NCBI GenBank assembly: GCA_964424545.1
Contig: CAYRJN010000026.1
Location: 1 to 29,419, forward strand
Source of the DNA: JAUVIB01 sp964424545
GTDB lineage: Bacteria > Calditrichota > Calditrichia > Calditrichales > Calditrichaceae
DNA: 29,419 nt
Reading direction: 5' to 3'
In this document: positions 7,612-16,192 of the stretch, one piece after another
How the letters are laid out: each line of letters opens with the position of its first letter
Numbering within the stretch: position 1 is the first letter of the stretch
The notes under the pieces: generated by a model
The model's input: only the letters and a program-made list of their open reading frames with translations
Database searches by the model: none
What the model was told of the DNA's origin: nothing
Translations under genes and position numbers: made by a program

Positions 7612-10113
7612 ATGAGACGTCTATCTTTATTAACCGTATTGTTTATACAACTGTCTTTTGCGCAGGAAGGCTTGGTAGGACATTGGGATTTTAATGATCA
7701 TCAAAATCCAGGGAAGGCCGTTGTTGGTAATGATTTGGTTCAGCAGGGCAATGGTGTGTCTTATGTTCCCGGCCCATCAATAAATGATGGCGCTGTAAAC
7801 GTTGCCAATGGAACAAATTTCATTGTACCCCACGGCATTGACCTAAACGGCAGCGGCGGCAGCAGAGTAAATGAATTTACACTTGTTCTTGATATCCAAA
7901 TTCCCAGGGCGGGTGTATGGTACTGTATGTATCAAACCGACGCGACCAATCAAGATGACGGCGAGTGGTTTATTACTCCTTGGGGTAATATGGGCGTTGG
8001 GGCCACGGGATACACCAATTATATATACAACCATACAAAGGATTGGTATAGAATTGCAATATCGGTAAAAAACGGAACGCGATATAACTATTACAGCGAC
8101 GGCGTTAAACGTCTTGAGGGTACGCCGGGTGATATTGACGGGCGGTTCTCGCTTGGGAGTACATTTTTGCTTTTTGCCGATGATAATAATGAAGACGCTC
8201 CGATAAATGTTGCGGATGTAAAATTGTTTTCAAGAGCTTTAAGCGATTCCGAGATAGAAGCGCTTGGCGGATATGAGCACAAACTCCAACCGGTGTCTGT
8301 TGAGCCATATTTGCAAACTCCTACGCCTACTTCCGTTTATATCAGCTGGCATGCCTCTCCCGGCGAGGAATCCGTTGTGGAGTATGGTACGGATGAAACA
8401 TTGGGCAGCGTTGAAACGGGCACGGTGCATATATTCCCGGATTCAAGCCGCTGGTGGCATACCGTAAAACTGACCGATTTGACGCCGTCCACAACCTATT
8501 ATTATAAAGCGAAAACCGATACCTTCGAATCAAAAATTTATAAATTCAAAACACAGCCTATTAACGGCGAAAACAGCGGGCATATAAGATTCTTTGTTAT
8601 GGGCGATAACCGAACGGATCCTGATAAATTTAAGGAAATCGTTGATAGTATGAAAAATACGGCAAAACGATTATACGGGGAGAATATTGAAGAGAGCATA
8701 AACCTAATTATCGATGTGGGTGACATCGTTACAAGGGGAGATGTATTATATGAATATAAAACCGAATTTTTTGAACCCCTTGCCGCTATGTCTGCCAATA
8801 TACCGGTTATGGTGAGTATCGGCAATCATGAAGGTGAAGCGGATAACTATTACCAATATATGAAGTATGAAGATATAGGCGGAGCGGAAGGTGAAAAATA
8901 TTACTCATTCCAAATCGGCCGCGCATTGTTTATCGGTATTAACAGCAATGTGAGCTTGCGTAACGATACACAAATTGCCTGGTTAGATACAATCTTAACG
9001 AAAGCTCAGAATGATGATGATATCGATTGGATTTTCGCTTACAATCATCATCCGGGACACAGTGAAATGTGGCCGGACGGTAATACTCAATATGTTCAGG
9101 ATCGTGTAATTCCCACCTTAAATAAATACAGCAAGGCGGATTTTCTTTTTTACGGCCATTCCCATAATTATGAAAGAGGCGCCGTACAGGAAGGCAATGT
9201 GCGCTTAATGCTTTCCGGCGGCGCCGGATCGGCTTTAGACCGCTGGGGCATGTATCCTAATCAGGAAAATTATCCCGAAATACAAAAAGCCTATGATCAT
9301 TATTGCTATGCTTTGGTAGATATTGATATTCCCAATAAAAAATATACGGCTACGACCTACAGCTTGGGGAACTTGGATAAATTTTTACCCAATGTGATTA
9401 TTGATAGTTGCTATCGCGATAAAACAAAAACAACGGGGCCGCCCAAACCGCAATTGGTCGCTCCGGAATCAGGCGCGAGTCAAACGCCGCCTTTTGAATT
9501 AGAAGCGGATGATCTTACTAAAGATTACGATATTATGAGCTCACAATTTCAAGTAAGCGATAGCTCCGGTAATTATAATAATCCCGTAATAGACGTCATC
9601 CGTGATTTTGAAGATATATATGGCGATACGGGCGCTCCGGATTATGAGCCTATCGATCTGAATAAAAATATCGATTTATCGAAATATATGGTAACGGGTA
9701 AAGGATTGGAAACGGGTAAAACATACTATTGGCGTATGAGGTATCGGGATAAAAACCTGCAATGGTCGGAATGGTCGGAAGAACGTTCGTTTGGTAATGT
9801 CACCTCTATTGACGAACCGCTTGTTCCTGTGGTTAAAGAGACGAAGTTATATGAAAATTATCCCAATCCTTTTAATCCGGCCACTACAATCAAATTTGCC
9901 ATAAAAGAGCCGGGAAAAGTCACGCTAAAAATCTATTCGATCGAAGGCCGTATTGTAAGAACGTTGGTGAATAATGAAATGTCAACAGGCGCATATCAGG
10001 TTCGTTGGGATGGAAAGAACGAAAATAATATTTCGGTTCCGTCCGGAACGTATTTGTATAAGATAGAAGCGCCGAATTATACGAAAACATTGAAAGCGTT
10101 GTTGATAAAATGA
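7612..10113 (+). CDS. Secreted LamG / purple-acid-phosphatase-like metallophosphoesterase with sorting tail (paralogue 3)
   Basis: Start chosen at the ATG at 7612: it has a good ribosome site (GGAG, 5 bases upstream) and gives a normal signal peptide (MRRLSLLTVLFIQLSFA). The longer frame back to 7546 would place 22 polar residues before it. The product is 833 residues with the same domain order as paralogues 1 and 2. Metal motifs GDNR, GDIV, GNHE, HHPGH and GHSHNYER are all present. The 326-residue C-terminal part from about residue 487 to 812 is identical to paralogue 1 at the DNA level, while the N-terminal two thirds are diverged, with patches of higher similarity (for example near 8340-8470). 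The linker here has no C tract. Predicted secreted through the type IX or a related route; substrate unknown. Confidence 0.88.
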   Translation: MRRLSLLTVLFIQLSFAQEGLVGHWDFNDHQNPGKAVVGNDLVQQGNGVSYVPGPSINDGAVNVANGTNFIVPHGIDLNGSGGSRVNEFTLVLDIQIPRAGVWYCMYQTDATNQDDGEWFITPWGNMGVGATGYTNYIYNHTKDWYRIAISVKNGTRYNYYSDGVKRLEGTPGDIDGRFSLGSTFLLFADDNNEDAPINVADVKLFSRALSDSEIEALGGYEHKLQPVSVEPYLQTPTPTSVYISWHASPGEESVVEYGTDETLGSVETGTVHIFPDSSRWWHTVKLTDLTPSTTYYYKAKTDTFESKIYKFKTQPINGENSGHIRFFVMGDNRTDPDKFKEIVDSMKNTAKRLYGENIEESINLIIDVGDIVTRGDVLYEYKTEFFEPLAAMSANIPVMVSIGNHEGEADNYYQYMKYEDIGGAEGEKYYSFQIGRALFIGINSNVSLRNDTQIAWLDTILTKAQNDDDIDWIFAYNHHPGHSEMWPDGNTQYVQDRVIPTLNKYSKADFLFYGHSHNYERGAVQEGNVRLMLSGGAGSALDRWGMYPNQENYPEIQKAYDHYCYALVDIDIPNKKYTATTYSLGNLDKFLPNVIIDSCYRDKTKTTGPPKPQLVAPESGASQTPPFELEADDLTKDYDIMSSQFQVSDSSGNYNNPVIDVIRDFEDIYGDTGAPDYEPIDLNKNIDLSKYMVTGKGLETGKTYYWRMRYRDKNLQWSEWSEERSFGNVTSIDEPLVPVVKETKLYENYPNPFNPATTIKFAIKEPGKVTLKIYSIEGRIVRTLVNNEMSTGAYQVRWDGKNENNISVPSGTYLYKIEAPNYTKTLKALLIK
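9070..10049. repeat. 980-bp direct repeat, copy B (identical to 3536-4515)
   Basis: Partner of the tract in paralogue 1. The identity stops at CCGGAAC; the last 64 bases of the two genes then differ at about seven positions. Confidence 0.9.
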
Positions 10114-10142
10114 TAGAGGTACGGACATTGAATCTAACATTT

Positions 10143-10220
10143 GTCATTCCTTAGAAAGCAGGAATCTGAATATTGATAATGGAAAGATTCAGATTCCCGC
10201 TTAAAGCTTGTGGGAATGAC
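10143..10220. repeat. 78-bp repeat, copy 6
   Basis: Starts GTCATTCCTTAGAAAGCAGG and ends GTGGGAATGAC, 78 bp, with intact arms. An extra right-arm end (TTCGGGAATGACA) follows at about 10233. Confidence 0.8.
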
Positions 10221-10289
10221 ATATGGGTGTGATTTCGGGAATGACAAAAAGGGAACACGTGTTGGAGTGACCGTATTGTACCTATGTCT

Positions 10290-10367
10290 GTCATTCTCCA
10301 ATAAATCGATAAATGATAATTCTGAAGGCCTTGGCTTAATCTTTCATTATAAAAAGTGCGGGATGAC
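10290..10367. repeat. 78-bp repeat, copy 7
   Basis: Starts GTCATTCTCCAATAAATCG and ends TGCGGGATGAC, 78 bp, with a more diverged interior. A further fragment (GTCATCCCTGATTAG) abuts the end of lysJ at 10380. Copies 6 and 7 fill the gap between two convergent genes, where they may also act as bidirectional transcription stops. Confidence 0.75.
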
Positions 10368-10396
10368 ATAAAAATAGCCGTCATCCCTGATTAGTC

Positions 10397-11554
10397 CTAT
10401 TCAGCTAAAACGTTAACAATTTTTTCTACAACAGTATCCAATTCTTCATAAGAAATAACGAGTGGTGGTAATAAACGCAGAACAGTAGCGCCGGCCGGAA
10501 TAGTCAATACGCCTTTCTCCTGCAATTTGGTAATAAATGGTCCCGATTTTTCCTTCAATTCGATACCGATCATCAAGCCCATTTGTCTGATTTCACGAAT
10601 GCGGGGCAAATTATGTCGTGAAAGTTTCTCGTTAAAATAGGCGCCTTTTTCAGCCGCTTGCTGCGCCAGATTATGCGATTGGATAAAATCTATGGTTGCC
10701 AATGAAGCGGCGCAGGCCAGGGGATTGCCGCCGAATGTTGTGCCGTGCTGACCGAACGAAATGTTGATTTTATCAGAGCACACAACGGCGCCCATGGGAA
10801 AACCGCCGGCCATTGCTTTGGAGAGACAAAGTAAATCGGGTTGTAAATTATAATGTTCGCAAGCAAACATTTTCCCCGTACGGCCGAAGCCCGTCTGTAC
10901 TTCATCAACGATAAATAAAATACCCCGTTCACGGCATAATTGTTGCACTTTTTGTAAATATTCTTTATTTCCCGGATTAACGCCGCCTTCGCCCTGGACC
11001 GCTTCGAGTACGATCGCCGCTGTATTGTCCGTTATCTTTTCTTCCAATTTTTTGTAATTGTTATAAGGGACAAAAGAGAATCCCGGCACAAGCGGCTCAA
11101 ACGGTTTTCGATAATTGATGGTAAAGGTTGCGCTTAAGGCGCCCATTGTACGCCCGTGAAAGCCGCGCATGGCCGCAATAAATTCCGTTTTGCCGCTGGA
11201 AACTCTGGCAAATTTTAAAGCCGCTTCCACGCTTTCGGCGCCGGAGTTACAAAGAAACACTTTATTTAATCCTTGCGGCGTAATTTCGACTAATTTTTGC
11301 ATTAACAGGGCGCGTTGTTCATTATAAAAGGAACCGGTGCAGGTTACCAGCGTTTGCGCTTGTTTATACATTGCTTCGGCTAGTCGTGTATTGGCATGAC
11401 CAATTCCGGCAACGCCGTGTCCTGATGTACAATCGATATATTCCTTTCCTTCATCGTCCCAAACCTTGGCATCTTTTCCTTTTACAATGGAAATTCCTCT
11501 TTTGGCAAATAGGTTTAAAGCGTATTGATCTTCTATCTCTTTGAAATGACTCAT
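10397..11554 (-). CDS. LysW-gamma-L-lysine aminotransferase LysJ
   Basis: Class III PLP aminotransferase of the acetylornithine family, 385 residues, a normal length. The PLP lysine is K246 in LSKAMAGGFPMGA, with the D217-E218 pair in VDEVQTGFGRTG and the phosphate-binding NSGAESVEAALKF segment near 103-115. In this operon it should convert LysW-bound aminoadipate semialdehyde to LysW-bound lysine, the fourth carrier-bound step. On sequence alone it could be an ArgD; the assignment to lysine rests on LysW and homocitrate synthase in the same operon. Bifunctional use in arginine synthesis cannot be excluded. Its ATG overlaps the lysZ stop by four bases (ATGA), so the two are probably translationally coupled. 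It is the last gene of the operon. Confidence 0.88.
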   Translation of the reverse strand: MSHFKEIEDQYALNLFAKRGISIVKGKDAKVWDDEGKEYIDCTSGHGVAGIGHANTRLAEAMYKQAQTLVTCTGSFYNEQRALLMQKLVEITPQGLNKVFLCNSGAESVEAALKFARVSSGKTEFIAAMRGFHGRTMGALSATFTINYRKPFEPLVPGFSFVPYNNYKKLEEKITDNTAAIVLEAVQGEGGVNPGNKEYLQKVQQLCRERGILFIVDEVQTGFGRTGKMFACEHYNLQPDLLCLSKAMAGGFPMGAVVCSDKINISFGQHGTTFGGNPLACAASLATIDFIQSHNLAQQAAEKGAYFNEKLSRHNLPRIREIRQMGLMIGIELKEKSGPFITKLQEKGVLTIPAGATVLRLLPPLVISYEELDTVVEKIVNVLAE

Positions 11555-12342
11555 TTTATGATAGTTCCTTTCCCTGATAAGGCGTCTTTAACAGGATTTT
11601 CCGTCCTCCCGTCGCTGATAATGACTTGACCGGCTCCCGTTTCAAACAGTTTACGAAGCGCCAACATTTTACGTTTCATACGGCCTTCCGTTTTTTCCTC
11701 CCTGATTATCAATTCTTGCTGATTCATCGTCTTTACGACCGAATTCACATCTTTAGGGTCGTCAAGATAACCCGGTGCTTCAATCAGTTGAATAATTTTA
11801 TCTGCATGGATGGCGTTTTGCAGAACCGTAACAATATCGTCGTTTTCGGTGTTAATAGCATAACCGTTCTCATCAATAATCGGTACGCTGAGAACGGGAG
11901 TATAACCGTTATCCATTAAAATATTTAACAAATCGATATTAATAGATTGTGGTTTGCCGGAAAAATCCTTTAACATTAATAATTTCCCGTTCTCTTTTAC
12001 ACGGATACCGCGATTGCGCCGTCCTTGAATGAGACGTCCGTCCAAACCAGTAAGACCTATCGCGTTAATGCCTTTTTTCTGACATAATTCAACTACGCGT
12101 TTATTGCGCAGACCGGAATAGGCCATCATCATAACATCCAAAGCCTGTTCGTCGGAAAAGACGCTGCTGTATCCGGAAACCGAAGTAACTACGCGTTTAC
12201 TATAGCCGAGTTGTTCGGCCAATTGATCGCGAAGCGCATTGGCGCCGTGAATAATAATAAATTGTTCTTCAAGCTCGGCAAGATCGGCGATAATGCCTTC
12301 TATATTGATATCGTTGCCGCCGCCGATTTTTATTATGATCAT
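11551..12342 (-). CDS. LysW-aminoadipate 6-kinase LysZ
   Basis: Amino-acid kinase of the ArgB/LysZ family, 263 residues. An N-terminal IIIKIGGG (residues 2-9) and IIHGAN (30-35) form the phosphate- and substrate-binding loops, and the C-terminus ends in the conserved GRTENPVKDALSGKGT segment. It should phosphorylate the side-chain carboxylate of aminoadipate held on LysW, preparing it for LysY. The R-N-R-G-I-R-V-K segment near 110-117 gives a basic surface of the kind LysW partners use to hold the acidic carrier; that reading is inference. Its ATG overlaps the stop of the upstream amidotransferase by one base (TAATG), and its own stop overlaps lysJ. ArgB is the alternative, less likely in this setting. 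Confidence 0.88.
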   Translation of the reverse strand: MIIIKIGGGNDINIEGIIADLAELEEQFIIIHGANALRDQLAEQLGYSKRVVTSVSGYSSVFSDEQALDVMMMAYSGLRNKRVVELCQKKGINAIGLTGLDGRLIQGRRNRGIRVKENGKLLMLKDFSGKPQSINIDLLNILMDNGYTPVLSVPIIDENGYAINTENDDIVTVLQNAIHADKIIQLIEAPGYLDDPKDVNSVVKTMNQQELIIREEKTEGRMKRKMLALRKLFETGAGQVIISDGRTENPVKDALSGKGTIIK

Positions 12343-12977
12343 TATAGAACTCCCACACTGTTATTCTTGATTTTTTGCCAATCCTTTTCATTGTCAAAGG
12401 GCTGCGAGCATATAATTAACCTGTCCGCGCTCTTTTTATAATGCATGGTAAAATAATCTTCATCTTCATTAAATAGCGAAGAGACATAAGCTTTTTCTTC
12501 ATCGCCGATGATAATGTTCATGGCGCGGATATAACGGCTGCGTTTATTGATTATTTCGACGCCTTTTGCAAGCGCGTCAAACATATCGCCTTTATCGAAT
12601 CGTTTGATAAAGTTGAAGATTTTTTCAGCGCCTATACGTCCCTCGGCATTAATTTTTACGCCGTGCAGTTCACCGTTGAAAATGAAAATATATTTTTCAT
12701 CATAAAAAGGCATATTGTTTTCAACGATAATATCTTTATCTTGATAAGCGCTGCGTGCGTGTGCCATTAGCAGTGTTGTTTTTCCGAATTGTCCCAAATC
12801 ATCTTTCCAAATGGGTTTGATGTTTTTATAATGGCGCCATCGCCCTTTAACAAGCCGCGCTAATCCCCAGCCGTGTCCCTGATATTCCTTGCTGTTTTTT
12901 GCAACAATAGAAAATTTTTCCAAATGTTCATAAATCTCGAAGGGCTGTCGGCTGCGCACATAAAGTAATCTGCACAT
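12342..12977 (-). CDS. Stand-alone class II glutamine amidotransferase (Ntn amidohydrolase) within the lysine operon
   Basis: 211 residues. The product starts Met-Cys-Arg; removal of Met would expose Cys2 as the N-terminal nucleophile, as in GATase II, YafJ, EgtC and DUG3 proteins. Further family features are GHGWGLA (34-40), AHARSA (72-77), ENNMPF (86-91) and the oxyanion-hole pair FNGELHG (N101-G102). No synthase or other domain is attached. It is locked into the operon: 4 bases after lysY and overlapping lysZ by one base. It is not one of the known enzymes of the LysW pathway. EgtC and DUG3 cleave gamma-glutamyl amide bonds, and lysine is held on LysW by just such a bond, so it might replace the LysK hydrolase, which is absent here; this is inference. 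Alternatives are an ammonia supplier or a damage-control amidase. Confidence 0.85.
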   Translation of the reverse strand: MCRLLYVRSRQPFEIYEHLEKFSIVAKNSKEYQGHGWGLARLVKGRWRHYKNIKPIWKDDLGQFGKTTLLMAHARSAYQDKDIIVENNMPFYDEKYIFIFNGELHGVKINAEGRIGAEKIFNFIKRFDKGDMFDALAKGVEIINKRSRYIRAMNIIIGDEEKAYVSSLFNEDEDYFTMHYKKSADRLIICSQPFDNEKDWQKIKNNSVGVL

Positions 12978-12981
12978 ATTT

Positions 12982-14028
12982 TTAAACCGGATGTAAACCG
13001 GGGAATTCCAACCCCGTTGTTTCTTCTATTCCGTTAATTATATTAAACGCTTGTACCGCTTGGCCGGCCGCCCCTTTCATTAAATTATCGATAGCGCTGA
13101 TTACAACGAGACGGTTGGAAAGCGGGTCTATCTCAAAACCGATGTCGCAATAATTGGTGCCGGCGAGAATTTTCGGTTCCGGGTAGCGATAATTGCCGTC
13201 GCGTTCTTTAACAATACGGATAAACGGTTCCGTGCCGTATTCTTTACGGTAGATTTTCCAAATATCCCTCTCGTCCATTTTTTCTTTAAGGAAAACGTGA
13301 CTGGTTGCCAGAACGCCGCGTATCATATCGATTGCCGTTGCGGAAAAATGGATATTTACCGTTTCGCCGAAATCCAGCTCCTGCACCATTTCGGCTACGT
13401 GACGGTGTCCGGTAGGCGCAAAGGAACGTACGCAGCCGCTTCTTTCCGGATGATGCGAGCCTGAAGTAGCTTTATTGCCCGCCTCGCTTGAACCGACTTT
13501 TACTTCCACAACCGTACGGTCGGTATATACCAATTTATTTTTAAATAGGGGATAAAGGCCGAGAATCGTAGCCGTAGCGTTGCAACCGGCGCTGGAAATC
13601 CAAGCGGCCTTTTTCATCTCTCCACGGCGTAATTCGGGAATACCGTAAACAAATTTTTTCAACAAATCCGGGCGCGCGTGCGGTTTTTTATACCATTTTT
13701 CATACAGTTGTTCATCGTCAAGACGAAAATCGGCGCTAAGGTCGATTATTTTTTTTGCTTTATCTTTATAAAAATCGATTTTTTCCTGTGACTGTCCATG
13801 CGGTAAACATAAAAACAAAACATCGCACGGTTCGATATCATCGATACTGCTGAATTTAAGAGCGCTACCTTTGCGTAGATTGGGATGCGCTTTATGTATC
13901 AGTTTGCCGAAAAAGCGTTCCGATGTCACCTGTTTAATTTCAACATAGGGATGAAATAGTAAAATGCGCAACAGTTCGCCGCCGGTATAGCCGGAACCGC
14001 CGATAATGGATACCTTTAGTTTTTCCAT
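12982..14028 (-). CDS. LysW-aminoadipyl-6-phosphate reductase LysY
   Basis: NADPH-dependent reductase of the ArgC/LysY family, 348 residues, full length. The N-terminal nucleotide-binding loop is IIGGSGYTGGELLR (8-21); the catalytic cysteine is C149 in SSAGCNATATILGLYP; a conserved GSHHPERSGCVRSFAPTGHRH stretch follows (near 190). It reduces the acyl phosphate made by LysZ to the semialdehyde while the substrate stays on LysW. The gene begins 3 bases after lysX and ends 4 bases before the amidotransferase, so it is inside a single transcript. ArgC is the alternative by sequence; the operon context favours lysine. Confidence 0.9.
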   Translation of the reverse strand: MEKLKVSIIGGSGYTGGELLRILLFHPYVEIKQVTSERFFGKLIHKAHPNLRKGSALKFSSIDDIEPCDVLFLCLPHGQSQEKIDFYKDKAKKIIDLSADFRLDDEQLYEKWYKKPHARPDLLKKFVYGIPELRRGEMKKAAWISSAGCNATATILGLYPLFKNKLVYTDRTVVEVKVGSSEAGNKATSGSHHPERSGCVRSFAPTGHRHVAEMVQELDFGETVNIHFSATAIDMIRGVLATSHVFLKEKMDERDIWKIYRKEYGTEPFIRIVKERDGNYRYPEPKILAGTNYCDIGFEIDPLSNRLVVISAIDNLMKGAAGQAVQAFNIINGIEETTGLEFPGLHPV

Positions 14029-14031
14029 AAT

Positions 14032-14880
14032 TTATTCTCCCCGTCCTTTTTCGATAACATATTCGGCGATATAGGCCGGAATATTTACGCCGGTTGTATC
14101 GATGCTGTTTTTAAATTCCATCGTATAATTCACTTCGTTTACCAATAATCCGTCATTAGTTTCAAAAAGGTCGATGGCCACAACGCCGCCTCCAACAGCC
14201 TTAGCTGCGCGTAAAGAGAGATCGCGAATTTCATCGGTTATTTCGCATTTACTGGCTTTTGCGCCTCTTGCCGTATTGGTAATCCAATGTTCCGAAGTGC
14301 GATAAATGGCCGCTATGCACTCATCGCCTACGACAAAAGAGCGAATATCGCGGCCTCGTTTTTCTATATATTTTTGAATATAAAATATCGAATGGTGATA
14401 ACTGCCGAGAATCGTTTTGTGTTCCAATAGCGCTTCGGCGGCGTCGCGATCGTTAATTTTAGCGAGTAAACGTCCCCATGAACCGACGGCCGGTTTAATA
14501 ACTACCGGATAACCCATTTCTTCAATGGCCTCGATAGCCGATTCTTCCGTAAAGGCGATGCTGACATCAGGCTGTGGAACATTATGCGCCGTCAAGGCCT
14601 TGGATGTTAGCAGTTTGTCGCCGCAGGTTAAGGCAACATCGGAACGATTTACACAAGTGATACCGTTGTTTTCGAACAGGATCAATGCATGCAGCGCTCT
14701 GGAGTGATTGATGGAACGTTCCACAATCACATCCACATCCACTCGCTTTTTGCCGAGATGAAAAATCTGTTTTCGATCGTCAATCATTACCAGCTCAACC
14801 TCTTTTCTTTTATTGAATTCGGTAATTAACAGTTTTTCATCTTTTCGAATCAACGAATGCAAAAATCCTACTTTCATCAT
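14032..14880 (-). CDS. LysW-alpha-aminoadipate ligase LysX
   Basis: ATP-grasp enzyme of the LysX/ArgX/RimK group, 282 residues (281 if the second ATG is used). It joins the amino group of aminoadipate to the C-terminal glutamate of LysW. Visible motifs: VIKPAVGSWGRLLAK (127-141) for ATP binding, YIEKRGRDIRSFVVGD (171-186), and the C-terminal metal and substrate segment NEVNYTMEFKNS (248-259), characteristic of this family. The start is a double ATG; AGGA lies 4 bases before the first and 7 before the second, so 14877 may be the real start. A 156-bp AT-rich gap separates it from homocitrate synthase; a weak TTG-N21-TAGATT element there might be an internal promoter, otherwise it is read from the lysW promoter. 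Whether it also uses glutamate cannot be told by eye. Confidence 0.92.
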   Translation of the reverse strand: MMKVGFLHSLIRKDEKLLITEFNKRKEVELVMIDDRKQIFHLGKKRVDVDVIVERSINHSRALHALILFENNGITCVNRSDVALTCGDKLLTSKALTAHNVPQPDVSIAFTEESAIEAIEEMGYPVVIKPAVGSWGRLLAKINDRDAAEALLEHKTILGSYHHSIFYIQKYIEKRGRDIRSFVVGDECIAAIYRTSEHWITNTARGAKASKCEITDEIRDLSLRAAKAVGGGVVAIDLFETNDGLLVNEVNYTMEFKNSIDTTGVNIPAYIAEYVIEKGRGE

Positions 14881-15036
14881 AATATCCTTTATTTAATGGT
14901 TAATTTTTTATTTAGTTGAATTGAATCTATTCTTTAAATGCAAAATTTTTCAAGTTTTTTATCTTAGTTATGATTATAAATAAAAAAGAGTAACCCTTTT
15001 CTTTGCTTTTATATTTTTCTATGTTATAAGGAATTA

Positions 15037-16191
15037 TTAATTATTTGCGGGATGCTTAAGGCACCACTCAACGATATGCTTTAATTCGGTATGGTCAACC
15101 GTACGGCCCTTTTGACCGATTGACTTTACGATTTCCAGTACGTGCATTAAAATATCTTTTTCCAGCTCAATGTTAAGCCTATCGAGCGCCCATTCAAGGG
15201 AAGAAACGCCGGACATGTGGTCTAAGGATACTTTCATCTCCCTGCCGACCAAGGAAGGATTAAGGCTTTGGTAATGAGCGGGATTTTTAATAGCGGCATG
15301 GGTGTGCACGCCGGCGCAGTGTGTAAATGCATTTTTGCCCATAATAGGGAAGTTAACGGGAATGGGAACGCCGGAATATTGACTGACCAGTTGGTAGAGT
15401 TCCATTAATTTATCGGCATGCCATCTTTGTCCTTCGTGAAATTCGTCGGTTAAGGCGATAATAAGTTGGGCTAAATCAACGATTCCCGCTCTCTCTCCGA
15501 GTCCGAGAACGGAGGCGTCGATAATTTCAGCGCCGGCGCGATAACCGTCCATGGCGTTTGCCAGCGCCATACCAAGGTCGTTGTGGCAATGTACGGCAAT
15601 CATTGGACGGTGGTCTTTTTTGTCGAGTTCCTCTTTCAAGCGAGCGATATAATCATACATATTATGGTTGGTTCCGGGAATCATATAACCGGTTGTGTCG
15701 GCCACGCTTATAATATCGGCGCCGGCTTCAACGGCCGCGCAGGAAGCGTCGAGTACATTCTGGAATTTTGAGCGTACGGTATCTTCAGGCGTATAACGAA
15801 TTAATAAATCCGGTTTTTGCTCTTTGGCATAAGCTATCATGGCGGCAATTTGATCGATGGCGGTGTTCAACTCTTTTTTAAAGACGCCGCTTAAACGTTC
15901 CTCCGAAACGCAGTAAAAAATACCGAGAAAGCCTACGCCGCATTCCAGAGCCATATCCACATCCGCTTTAACGGATCGCGAATGCGCTCCTACCACAGCC
16001 TTGAGGCCGCGATTGGCAACCTGTTGAACGGCTTCATGAATTTCTTTGGTAACCATGGGATGGCCGGCTTCAATAATATCAATGCCGATAGCATCCAAAT
16101 GATCGGCTATGGCTAACTTTATATGCCCGTCAAAATAGACGCCGGGTGTTTGTTCGCCTTCACGCAAAGTGGAGTCGAGAATTTTAACCAA
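15037..16191 (-). CDS. Homocitrate synthase
   Basis: First committed enzyme of the aminoadipate route: condenses 2-oxoglutarate and acetyl-CoA to homocitrate. DRE-TIM metallolyase with DSTLREGEQTPG at the N-terminus and the metal-binding HCHNDLGMA segment. It is 384 residues and stops without the allosteric LeuA dimer domain of 2-isopropylmalate synthase, consistent with homocitrate synthase. I place the start at a TTG at 16191, one base after the lysW stop: the GGGGAG inside the last lysW codons is a good ribosome site for it, and the protein then begins MVKILDSTLREGEQ. A longer frame to 16233 would add a meaningless basic leader overlapping lysW. Coupling to lysW puts the carrier and the entry enzyme under joint control. 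NifV-type homocitrate synthase is a close relative, but no nitrogen-fixation gene is nearby. Confidence 0.87.
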   Translation of the reverse strand: MVKILDSTLREGEQTPGVYFDGHIKLAIADHLDAIGIDIIEAGHPMVTKEIHEAVQQVANRGLKAVVGAHSRSVKADVDMALECGVGFLGIFYCVSEERLSGVFKKELNTAIDQIAAMIAYAKEQKPDLLIRYTPEDTVRSKFQNVLDASCAAVEAGADIISVADTTGYMIPGTNHNMYDYIARLKEELDKKDHRPMIAVHCHNDLGMALANAMDGYRAGAEIIDASVLGLGERAGIVDLAQLIIALTDEFHEGQRWHADKLMELYQLVSQYSGVPIPVNFPIMGKNAFTHCAGVHTHAAIKNPAHYQSLNPSLVGREMKVSLDHMSGVSSLEWALDRLNIELEKDILMHVLEIVKSIGQKGRTVDHTELKHIVEWCLKHPANN

Positions 16192-16192
16192 T

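Noticed and set aside
8091..8825. Several reverse-strand open frames inside paralogue 3
   Set aside because: They are antisense shadows of a clearly coding frame and have no ribosome sites or recognisable products.
10397..14880. Arginine biosynthesis cluster (argD, argB, argC)
   Set aside because: LysW with EDWGE, the LysX ligase and homocitrate synthase in the same operon make the lysine route the better reading; arginine as a side function stays possible.
15037..16191. 2-isopropylmalate synthase
   Set aside because: The protein lacks the C-terminal regulatory domain, starts TLREGEQTPG and is coupled to lysW; no leucine gene is near.
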